A stretch of 46,175 nt of DNA from Bacillota bacterium (lineage in GTDB: Bacteria > Bacillota > Clostridia > Oscillospirales > Acutalibacteraceae): the NCBI GenBank assembly GCA_023417635.1, contig JAEZFF010000120.1, forward strand, positions 1 through 46,175, in the 5' to 3' direction. The notes beneath the pieces were generated by a model that had not been told where the DNA came from, did not search any database, and saw nothing but the letters and a program-made list of their open reading frames with translations. The translations under genes and the position numbers were made by a program. Shown here piece after piece: positions 40,190 to 46,175 of the stretch. How positions within the stretch are numbered: the stretch's first letter is position 1; every line of letters starts with the position of its first letter.

Positions 40190-40471
40190 CTACTTCCCGC
40201 TTTGTTTTCCATGATACTCGCGGCGGTATTTCCGCAGACGAAAGGCCATGATCACACAGCTTCCCACCAAGACTGCCACTGCGGCTGCACGGAAGATTAT
40301 GCCCGGAATACCTATGAAAAGGTTCATCCCGGTTGCGGCGCCCACCGTCCACCAAACGGAAAGGTAAAGGAAAAAACCGCCGATGAGGTAAAACATCCGG
40401 TTTTCGCGCGCCATCCGGGCAATCAGGAAAAGCCCTACAAAAAACCAAATCAGTGCATAAAAATAATTCAT
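40190..40471 (-). CDS. Small membrane protein, unknown function
   Basis: A 93-residue protein with three hydrophobic segments (about 3-20, 27-47, 50-75) and a basic tail, RLRKYRREYHGKQSGK. It starts MNYFYALIWFFVGLFLIARM. GGGGGG lies shortly before the ATG. It has its own promoter and a GC-rich terminator. I do not recognise the family. Confidence 0.65.
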   Translation of the reverse strand: MNYFYALIWFFVGLFLIARMARENRMFYLIGGFFLYLSVWWTVGAATGMNLFIGIPGIIFRAAAVAVLVGSCVIMAFRLRKYRREYHGKQSGK

Positions 40472-40497
40472 CGTGCTCCCCCCGTTTCCGCGGTTCC

Positions 40498-40527
40498 ATC
40501 ATACCGCGCCGCAGGCGGAACTGTCAA
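40498..40527 (-). promoter_or_regulatory. Promoter of the 93-residue membrane protein gene
   Basis: Minus strand TTGACA (40522-40527), 18 bases, TATGAT (40498-40503). Confidence 0.75.
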
Positions 40528-40579
40528 GCAGACAAAAAAGGAGGAGCCGCGCAGGCTCCCCCTAAATTCTGTTTTTGTG

Positions 40580-41965
40580 TCAGTTCAAAACATAAACGTT
40601 CATGGGGCGGGCGCCGAAATTGGCGCATTCGCCGTAGCTGGAGTAGAAGAGGTCGGCTACAATATCCCCGCACATCGCTGCTCCACCTGTGTCTGCCGCA
40701 ACCGCATAACCGTAAACTGTGCGACCATCCGGCGAGCAGATATAAAGCCGTGTGCCGTAAGGAATGATGTTGGGGTTCACCGCCACACGCCCATACTGAG
40801 CGTGCATGCCGGAAGCCGTCCACTGGCCGGTGCAATATGCGGTGCAGCGCCCGCATATCATTTTGCGGTACGAAACGGTGCTGCCGTTACTGTCAAGGAG
40901 TGTGCCATCCGAGCAAACAACCGCACTGTTGCTGTCAGGGGCTTTGGTGCCAATGACAACGACCTTGCTGACTGGCTCTTTTGTGACCGTCGTCTTAATA
41001 ACCGATGACTGCACCACTTTACCGTTTAAAATTTTCTGACGTGTTACGATGTTTTTGCAGCCATTCCGGCCTGCTGTCTGCACTTCCTGAGTGCCAGCCA
41101 TCTTGGAACTGTCTCTTTTTGTCTGAGTCGTGTATGCAAGAGCCTGAGTAGAAGTCACATCCCGGTACGAAACGCGGCTGACGCCAATCTTCATACCTTC
41201 CGTAACCGCCTTGTCGGGGCCTGGGGTTGGAAAATCCTGCGTTCCAAGCGCAATACCCGCCTGCCGCAGAGCGTCGGAAACAGTGCCTTCCCAAACCAGA
41301 AGACTGCCCGTCTTCCCATCCGCAGTGATGCACACATGATAGCGGCGGCGTATGGTAACTTCCATGCCGTCTTTGGCGGGGGCACTCAGCGGTGCCGAAA
41401 CCGTGTCATTGTCACCAAGCGTTACATCCGCTAAGGCCAGCGCGTCGGCAACATTGTCGCCGTAATGGGCTGTCACCTTTTGGACTTTGCCGTCAACTGC
41501 AACAGAAACATGTTTTGCCTTGAGGACGGTAAGGACAACGTCTGCCCTGTCGTTTTGCTTCTCGGTATAATCCGTGCGAAGAATCCGGTCATCCGCCGAG
41601 ACGGAAACCCCTGCGGCATCCAGAATCTTGGAAGTGCTTTTCCGCATATCTTCCGACTCAATGCCAACAACTTTCTTTTCCCCGCCGTCCACCGAAACGG
41701 AAGCATACATGGCAGCAGCCATGGCGGTTGCCACCGAGCTGACCGTAATGCCAAGCATTACAAAAAGTGCAACGGCCTGCCGCACAAACTGGCGGCGTTC
41801 CTCTTTTTCAAGAGCTTTGGCCCACACAGCCACGTCCCCAAAAAGCTTTGCCGCCGTGCCAGAAATCTTTGCCGCTGCTCTGGAAGCGAGGCGGCGCACG
41901 AAGAACGTGCGATCAAAAAAATTATGAATTGTCTTTTTCAGGCTAAAATAAGCAAGATTACGCAA
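40580..41965 (-). CDS. YabE-like cell-wall protein with DUF348, G5 and 3D domains
   Basis: Exported or membrane-tethered wall protein of the YabE/RpfB type, possibly a lytic transglycosylase-like or wall-remodelling enzyme. It has 461 residues from the TTG at 41965 (AAGGGTG upstream); a GTG three codons earlier is also possible. The N-terminal 60 residues are basic and cytoplasmic, and one membrane helix is near 65-90. Ubiquitin-like DUF348 repeats occur at about 95-300, each with the VSVDG- or VAVDG-type beta turn. A G5 domain follows (about 300-365). A C-terminal 3D domain has VNPNIIPYGTRLYI and AADTGGAAMCGDIVADLF. Confidence 0.85.
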   Translation of the reverse strand: MRNLAYFSLKKTIHNFFDRTFFVRRLASRAAAKISGTAAKLFGDVAVWAKALEKEERRQFVRQAVALFVMLGITVSSVATAMAAAMYASVSVDGGEKKVVGIESEDMRKSTSKILDAAGVSVSADDRILRTDYTEKQNDRADVVLTVLKAKHVSVAVDGKVQKVTAHYGDNVADALALADVTLGDNDTVSAPLSAPAKDGMEVTIRRRYHVCITADGKTGSLLVWEGTVSDALRQAGIALGTQDFPTPGPDKAVTEGMKIGVSRVSYRDVTSTQALAYTTQTKRDSSKMAGTQEVQTAGRNGCKNIVTRQKILNGKVVQSSVIKTTVTKEPVSKVVVIGTKAPDSNSAVVCSDGTLLDSNGSTVSYRKMICGRCTAYCTGQWTASGMHAQYGRVAVNPNIIPYGTRLYICSPDGRTVYGYAVAADTGGAAMCGDIVADLFYSSYGECANFGARPMNVYVLN

Positions 41966-42062
41966 AAGATTCACCCTTTTCGTTGAGTTTGGCGGCTCGT
42001 TCCCGGGGAAAATCCCCACTCGCCGGAAACCGTATTTTTGTGAAGCTTATCGTTGAGTGTTA

Positions 42063-42091
42063 TTATATTCGACGAAACGCCAACTGTCAAA
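42063..42091 (-). promoter_or_regulatory. Promoter of the YabE-like gene
   Basis: Minus strand TTGACA (42086-42091), 17 bases, TATAAT (about 42063-42068): a consensus promoter. The leader of about 90 bases holds a GGGGA/TCCCC hairpin inside a CGGC/GCCG stem. Confidence 0.85.
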
Positions 42092-42615
42092 CTGTTTCAG
42101 TAAACGATTTTGTATATATTGCACATATCCTTTCATTTATTAATTCCTTATTTGACTCATTCTAGGCCCCTATGGACGGTTTCTACTGGTTGCCGCATTT
42201 TCCAAGACCCGCTTTTCTGTGCAATTTGTAAGAAAACAGTTAGTTACAATCTTGTTACAAGTATTTCAAAACTGTTTTAATTTTATGTAAGAATTATATT
42301 CGTTCACACCTCATTCACAAAGCATCTCTCCAGCGTGATTCCATGCGGCTTCCCGCTAATTTCCATTCTTGAATATTGCAGCGCCATTTTTGTCGAAATC
42401 TTTTTGGAAGAAGGCTGTTTGTAACAGGGCTAGCTTTCATTTCTGGAATTCTTTTAGCATAAATTTCGGGCTTTTTTACTTTTCTTCTTTCGCAAGAAAG
42501 GCGGCAGGCGGGCAAATACGGCAGCGGGCAAATGAATTTCTCGCGATTTTGCCGCTGATTTTTTCGCAGAAAACAGCTGATTTTCTTTTTGCGGAATCCT
42601 AGCCCCTGGGATGGA
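42092..42615. other. Long AT-rich gap upstream of the YabE-like gene
   Basis: About 520 bases without a gene I can support. It contains the WalR-like box and a second possible minus-strand promoter (TTTGTG at 42316-42321, 17 bases, TATAAT at 42293-42298). If used, this would give a leader of roughly 320 bases to the YabE-like gene. A minus-strand open frame at 42315-42632 is arginine/lysine-rich and looks like noise. Confidence 0.6.
42243..42259 (-). promoter_or_regulatory. WalR-box-like direct repeat
   Basis: On the minus strand, TGTAAC, five bases, TGTAAC. This fits the WalR (YycF) consensus TGTWAH-N5-TGTWAH exactly. WalR controls cell-wall hydrolases in Firmicutes, which suits the YabE-like gene downstream, although the box lies about 150 bases above its promoter. 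Confidence 0.5.
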
Positions 42616-42650
42616 AAAAGCCCGGCATACATTTTGTATGCCGGGCTTTT
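42616..42650 (-). terminator. Terminator of the rplM-rpsI operon
   Basis: Stem AAAAGCCCGGCATAC (42616-42630) with GTATGCCGGGCTTTT (42636-42650), loop of five, T run on either strand. 38 bases after the rpsI stop. Confidence 0.93.
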
Positions 42651-42688
42651 GCTGCATAAAGCAGCAGTAAAAATGAAAGATTCGAAAA

Positions 42689-43090
42689 TCAGCGCTTGCT
42701 GAACTGCGGTGCGCGGCGAGCAGCCTTCAAGCCGTACTTCTTACGTTCCTTCATTCTCGGGTCACGGGTCAGCAGGCCCGCTTTTTTGAGGATAGGACGA
42801 AGATTTTCGGAATCGTACTGCAGCAAGGCGCGGGCAATACCGTGACGGATTGCACCGGCCTGGCCGGTAACGCCGCCGCCTGCCACACGGCAGACAACGT
42901 CGAACTTGTCGTTCGTTCCAGTCAGCTCAAGCGGCTGGCGAACAATCGCCTTTAAAGTATCGAGGCCAAAGTAGTCATTGATATTGCGGTCGTTAATCGT
43001 AACCTTGCCGGAGCCTTGGTATACTCTTACGCGCGCAACACTGCTCTTTCTTCTGCCAGTTCCATAAAAATATGACGCTTTTTCGTACAT
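42689..43090 (-). CDS. rpsI: 30S ribosomal protein S9
   Basis: Small-subunit protein whose C-terminus reaches the P site. The 133 residues include YFYGTGRRKSSVARVRVY, GGGVTGQAGAIRHGIARALL and the end RRAPQFSKR, the universal S9 tail. The ATG at 43090 has AGGAGG upstream. It follows rplM by 14 bases, the standard pair. Confidence 0.97.
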   Translation of the reverse strand: MYEKASYFYGTGRRKSSVARVRVYQGSGKVTINDRNINDYFGLDTLKAIVRQPLELTGTNDKFDVVCRVAGGGVTGQAGAIRHGIARALLQYDSENLRPILKKAGLLTRDPRMKERKKYGLKAARRAPQFSKR

Positions 43091-43104
43091 CGTGTAGCTC
43101 CTCC

Positions 43105-43533
43105 TTACAGTTCCCAGGTTTGCGGCTTCTGGGCGGCATGAGTATGCTCGGCACCTTCGAAAAGGTGAAGCCTTGTCATAGCAGCACGTCCAATCGTCGT
43201 GTTTGGAACCATGCCTTTTACAGCGAGTTCCATGGCCTTGCACGGTTTCTCAGCCATAAGAGTCTTGTAGTTGACTTTCTTCATATGGCCAATGTAAAGC
43301 GTAGGATGATACCAAATCTTCTTTTCCAGCTTTTTGCCGGTAAGAACGGCATCTTTGCAGTTGACAATAACGACATTGTCGCCGCAGTCAGCATGAGGTG
43401 CAAAAATGACCTTGTGCTTTCCGCGCAGAAGAACAGCGGCTTGAGCAGCAACGCGGCCCAGCGGTTTCCCGGCTGCGTCGATTATATACCATTTGCGCTC
43501 AATGTCGCCTGCTTTCGGCATATAGGTAGACAT
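43105..43533 (-). CDS. rplM: 50S ribosomal protein L13
   Basis: Early-assembly large-subunit protein. The 142 residues start MSTYMPKAGDIERKWYIIDA and include GRVAAQAAVLLRGKHK, CGDNVVIVNCKDAVLTGKKL and MVPNTTIGRAAMTRL. AGGAGG precedes the ATG. First gene of the rplM-rpsI operon. Confidence 0.97.
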   Translation of the reverse strand: MSTYMPKAGDIERKWYIIDAAGKPLGRVAAQAAVLLRGKHKVIFAPHADCGDNVVIVNCKDAVLTGKKLEKKIWYHPTLYIGHMKKVNYKTLMAEKPCKAMELAVKGMVPNTTIGRAAMTRLHLFEGAEHTHAAQKPQTWEL

Positions 43534-43574
43534 AAATTTCCCTCCTGATTTTTAAGCTCTTTGCAACGTTTACG

Positions 43575-43603
43575 ATTCTACCACGGCGCCAGCAAAGTGT
43601 CAA
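43575..43603 (-). promoter_or_regulatory. Promoter of rplM-rpsI
   Basis: Minus strand TTGACA (43598-43603), 17 bases, TAGAAT (43575-43580). Leader about 35 bases. Confidence 0.85.
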
Positions 43604-43737
43604 GAGGTCAAACCCAGATTTTTTAATTTACTTCCCGGTATCTCGATTTTTCTCGTGTTTTCAGTGTATTTCCTCGCGTTTTCTCATTCGTCATTTCAAA
43701 AATTATTTTTGCGGCTGAATACCGGAATCCGCGATTT

Positions 43738-43771
43738 ATTGTAAACTAATTATTTTGTTTAAGTTTACAAT
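43738..43771. promoter_or_regulatory. Second BirA-type palindrome, no adjacent target gene
   Basis: TTGTAAACT, 14 bases, AGTTTACAA, flanked by A and T: a perfect inverted repeat with the same arms and spacing as the bioY operator. It lies between the end of the bioY operon and the rplM promoter; no gene starts at it on either strand. Confidence 0.7.
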
Positions 43772-43802
43772 AGGGGCAAAAAAGCGCTGGGAAGCAGCTT
43801 TT

Positions 43803-44255
43803 TCAGCGGCGATTCCCTTTCCCGCGAGTAATATTCACCGAGTTTTTAACACTTTCGACCGACTTTTCAACATCTAGTTGTTGACAAAGAGTTTTCCACA
43901 AACAGTCGAAACAAATCCGCTCCCGGCCGCCGGGTGCTTTTATAATCTTTTCTTCAACAAGCTTTGCGCAGTCGCGCCACAAAAACGCCTTTTCCTCAGC
44001 AAATCCGCAGGCTTCGGCACATTCCCGGTCATACCGTTCGACCTTTTCCTGCGTGCTGCACAGACCTTTCGACCTGTTCGGGCAGGCGGCGCAGATTTCG
44101 TCGGTTCCATGGTGAAAAACCACCTCGGTATCCGGTTTTTCACAAAGAAGGCGTTTTATGTGGAACATATTTTCCACAAATCCACCACCGTACCCTTTTC
44201 CAATAAAATAGTGCAGGCACAGCGCATGATGCGGCCGCAAAATCACGCGGCTCAT
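43803..44255 (-). CDS. DUF1284 cysteine-rich protein
   Basis: A 150-residue protein starting MSRVILRPHHALCLHYFIGK, with the DUF1284 signature RPHHxLCxxxFxGKGY. It holds 11 cysteines, including CAACPNRSKGLC and ICFDCLWKTLC, suggesting an iron-sulfur or metal site. Function is unknown for the family. The ATG overlaps the bioY stop as ATGA, so it is translated together with the biotin transporter; a link to biotin or the ECF transporter is inference. Confidence 0.8.
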   Translation of the reverse strand: MSRVILRPHHALCLHYFIGKGYGGGFVENMFHIKRLLCEKPDTEVVFHHGTDEICAACPNRSKGLCSTQEKVERYDRECAEACGFAEEKAFLWRDCAKLVEEKIIKAPGGRERICFDCLWKTLCQQLDVEKSVESVKNSVNITRGKGNRR

Positions 44256-44812
44256 GCCGCACCCGCTTCTGTGCTGACACGGCTGAGCGCATGGGAAAGC
44301 CGGGGCGCAAGCACTGATGCCACGACGATTTTTGCCGTGTCTCCAATCAAAAAAGGAACCACACACAGCATCAGCGACTCTGCAAGGCCGCGGTGGGTGC
44401 TGAACATAAACCACGCGGTGCCGAGAAAATAGCAGGCCGCCGTTCCAAAAATCATTCCGAACACAAGCGGAAGTATTTTCTTCCCAAACCGGTCGGCAAA
44501 CAGGCCCACAAGCCATGCGCATATAATGTAGCCTACAAGGTACCCGCCCGTTGGGCCCATCAGCACGGCGGCTCCACCACTGAACCCGGCAAAAACCGGA
44601 ATGCTCACCGCACCAAGCAATAAATAAACAAGCTGGCTCAATGCGCCGCCGGCCGCGCCGAGAACTGCCCCCGCAAGATAGACCGAAAAGGTGGCAAGGC
44701 AAATCGGCACAGGACCAATCGGAACGGAAATTTGTGCTGTTACAGCCGTCAAAGCGGCAAAAAGCGCACAAAGGACCAGTGTTTTCACTGGTGTGGATGG
44801 TAATTTTTTCAT
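44252..44812 (-). CDS. bioY: BioY biotin transporter (ECF S component)
   Basis: Membrane S-component that captures biotin and works with the shared ECF energising module. The 186 residues have six predicted membrane segments. Family motifs include SVPIGPVPICLATFSVYLAG near the start and FAGFSGGAAVLMGPTGGYLV in the middle. Its promoter is overlapped by a BirA operator, so it should be repressed when biotin is plentiful. No ATPase genes are present in the window. Confidence 0.95.
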   Translation of the reverse strand: MKKLPSTPVKTLVLCALFAALTAVTAQISVPIGPVPICLATFSVYLAGAVLGAAGGALSQLVYLLLGAVSIPVFAGFSGGAAVLMGPTGGYLVGYIICAWLVGLFADRFGKKILPLVFGMIFGTAACYFLGTAWFMFSTHRGLAESLMLCVVPFLIGDTAKIVVASVLAPRLSHALSRVSTEAGAA

Positions 44813-44832
44813 ATTTTTCTCTCCTTTCCTCT

Positions 44833-44861
44833 ATTGTAATGGGTTTGGCTCCTATTGTCAA
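44833..44861 (-). promoter_or_regulatory. Promoter of bioY-DUF1284
   Basis: Minus strand TTGACA (44856-44861), 17 bases, TACAAT (44833-44838). The -35 lies inside the BirA operator. Confidence 0.8.
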
Positions 44862-44886
44862 CCTTATATATTATTTAAGTTTACAA
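44855..44886 (-). promoter_or_regulatory. BirA operator of bioY
   Basis: TTGTCAACC (44855-44863), 14 bases, AGTTTACAA (44878-44886): an imperfect inverted repeat of the BirA type, covering the -35 box of bioY. Confidence 0.8.
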
Positions 44887-45015
44887 TTAGGGATTTTCCA
44901 TAATAAGGCTAATCTTTTGAGGAAAACTGCACTGCCGTGAAAGGCGGATTTCCGGGAACCGGCCCTTTTCAAAAGCTGCATCCAAAAGCGCAGCTTTTTC
45001 CTATATATAATGTAA

Positions 45016-45043
45016 GGGCAGCGGCTTAAAAAGCGCGCTGCCC
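45016..45043 (-). terminator. Hairpin after the DAHP synthase gene
   Basis: GGGCAGCG/CGCTGCCC stem, 34 bases after the aroF stop. The trailing TTACATTATAT is poor in T, so its strength is uncertain. A further AAAGCTGC/GCAGCTTT hairpin is at about 44973-44998. Confidence 0.55.
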
Positions 45044-45077
45044 ATTTAATGCTTTGCTTATCGCAGAAAAAAACCTG

Positions 45078-46091
45078 TCAGAGTTCGCGGTCGACGGCCT
45101 GCGCAACTTTGCGCACCTTGCCGAAAAGTTTGGCGTACGCCTGCGGTGTCAGCTGCTGCGCAGCGTCACTCATGGCGTGCTTCGGGTCCGGGTGCACTTC
45201 AATAATCAGCCCGTCGGCACCCGCCGCGATTCCCGCTAGGGAAAGCGACTCTATGTAAGAAGCTTTCCCCGCCGCGTGCGACGGGTCAATAATAATAGGA
45301 AGACAGCTGCATTCCCGCACGACCGCCACCGCGGAAACATCCAGCGTGTTGCGCGTTGCCGTTTCAAACGTGCGAATCCCGCGCTCACAGAGGACAACAT
45401 TGCAGTTGCCCTCACTCATAATGTACTCTGCCGCGTCCAGCCACTCCTCTATGGTGTTTGCAATGCCGCGCTTCAGCAGCACCGGCATCTTGGTGCGCCC
45501 CACTTCTTTTAGAAGGCGGAAGTTCTGCATATTGCGCGCGCCAATCTGGAACATATCGCAGTATGGCATGGCAACAGGAATCAGGTCATGGTCGGTGATT
45601 TCCGTCACAGCTTTCAGCCCGTAAGCGTCAGCCGCTTTGCGCAGCAGCTTCAGGCCCTCTTCCTCCATGCCCTGAAACGAGTATGGGGAAGTACGGGGCT
45701 TGTACGCACCGCCGCGCAGGAATTTCGCCCCGGCAGCCTTCACGCCCGCCGCAGCTTTCATAATCTGTTCCTCATTTTCCACGGCGCACGGCCCGGCTAT
45801 CATACACAGTTTTTTGCCGCCAATTACTTCGCCGCCCACGTTTACCGTGCGGCCTTCCGGCACCATCTCACGGCTTGCAAGCTTGTAGCTGTGCATGATG
45901 GGCACGCATTTTTCAACGCCGTCCATCAGTTCAAGGTTTGCGCCCTCCAGCTTCGATTTGTCGCCCAGCACGCCGATAATCGTTGCCTGGGCGCCTTTCG
46001 AAAGGTTTGCGCCGAGACCGCGGGCTTTCAGCTCTTCTATGACTTTATCAATATCCTGCTGCGTGCAGGTGCGCTTCATTACTATTATCAT
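45078..46091 (-). CDS. aroF: DAHP synthase (3-deoxy-7-phosphoheptulonate synthase), type I-beta
   Basis: First enzyme of the shikimate pathway: condenses phosphoenolpyruvate and erythrose 4-phosphate. The 337 residues have an N-terminal ferredoxin-like regulatory extension (about 1-70; MIIVMKRTCTQQDIDKVIEE), then the KDPS-like TIM barrel with MIAGPCAVENEEQI, FLRGGAYKPRTSPYSFQG, GARNMQN and PIIIDPSHAAGK. This is the clostridial/Bacillus AroA-type enzyme without a chorismate mutase domain. It is a single-gene unit with its own promoter. Confidence 0.95.
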   Translation of the reverse strand: MIIVMKRTCTQQDIDKVIEELKARGLGANLSKGAQATIIGVLGDKSKLEGANLELMDGVEKCVPIMHSYKLASREMVPEGRTVNVGGEVIGGKKLCMIAGPCAVENEEQIMKAAAGVKAAGAKFLRGGAYKPRTSPYSFQGMEEEGLKLLRKAADAYGLKAVTEITDHDLIPVAMPYCDMFQIGARNMQNFRLLKEVGRTKMPVLLKRGIANTIEEWLDAAEYIMSEGNCNVVLCERGIRTFETATRNTLDVSAVAVVRECSCLPIIIDPSHAAGKASYIESLSLAGIAAGADGLIIEVHPDPKHAMSDAAQQLTPQAYAKLFGKVRKVAQAVDREL

Positions 46092-46123
46092 ATCATTTCC
46101 CCTGTTTCTTGAAGATTGTTTCT

Positions 46124-46152
46124 ATTTTACACTTTAAATCGCAAAATTTCAA
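46124..46152 (-). promoter_or_regulatory. Promoter of the DAHP synthase gene
   Basis: Minus strand TTGAAA (46147-46152), 17 bases, TAAAAT (46124-46129). Confidence 0.75.
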
Positions 46153-46175
46153 GTACTGAAATTTTACCCATAAAT

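Noticed and set aside
41966..42060. c-di-AMP (ydaO-type) riboswitch upstream of the YabE-like gene
   Set aside because: GGGTGAATC and a G-rich hairpin resemble part of the motif, but the leader is too short and the conserved 3' segment is missing.
42315..42632. 105-codon minus-strand frame
   Set aside because: Arg/Lys-rich noise that runs through the rpsI terminator; no ribosome site.

Overview
The window looks like chromosome from a spore-forming, moderately GC-rich member of the Clostridia, most like the Oscillospiraceae/Ruminococcaceae group. The evidence is the set of sporulation genes (spoIIP, gpr, spoVAE, spoVT), the HrcA/CIRCE heat-shock operon, the rimP-nusA-ylxR-ylxQ-infB block, Gram-positive sigma-A promoters with strong GGAGG ribosome sites, and frequent TTG starts. 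Almost all of it is ordinary core chromosome. I see no insertion sequence, prophage, CRISPR array or tRNA gene.

Layout, left to right. (1) 1-2930, minus: hrcA-grpE-dnaK behind a sigma-A promoter and a perfect CIRCE; dnaK runs off the left edge. (2) 2981-10704, minus: hemW, an acyltransferase-3 membrane protein, lepA, three small exported or membrane unknowns, spoIIP and gpr. (3) 10746-11421, plus: rpsT, then a 50-residue membrane protein gene whose promoter is overlapped by a Fur-box-like sequence. (4) 11576-14959, minus: a lone spoVAE, a two-gene ABC exporter and a zinc-ribbon membrane protein. (5) 15122-15644: a lone 5S rRNA gene converging on an unassigned structured RNA gene with its own promoter and terminator. 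(6) 15661-22914: phosphoglucomutase, a YfcE/MJ0936-type phosphoesterase, three small plus-strand genes of unknown role, proBA plus a membrane protein, and a small gene divergent from an XRE regulator. (7) 22993-34198, minus: the translation and RNA block pnp, rpsO, ribF, truB, nrnA, rbfA, infB, ylxQ, ylxR, nusA, rimP. (8) 34211-35910: spoVT with a sigma-G-like promoter, a lipoprotein, a Nudix protein. (9) 35931-39802, minus: an operon of rpe followed by four Rnf-related genes (C, D, E, A). (10) 40190-46091, minus: a small membrane protein, a YabE-like G5/3D cell-wall protein, rpsI-rplM, a bioY-DUF1284 biotin operon with two BirA-like palindromes, and a DAHP synthase.

The item most worth attention is the rpe-rnfCDEA-nudix operon at 35458-39802. 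It keeps an Rnf-like gene order but lacks rnfG and rnfB. Judged by eye against remembered family motifs, it has also lost the NADH/FMN glycine motif of RnfC, the covalent-FMN threonine motif of RnfD and the cluster-ligand cysteines of RnfA and RnfE. Only the two 4Fe-4S motifs of RnfC remain. The losses fit together, which suggests an Rnf-derived membrane complex that does something other than ferredoxin:NAD oxidoreduction. Other items of interest are the orphan structured RNA, the Fur-box small membrane protein and an orphan second BirA box.
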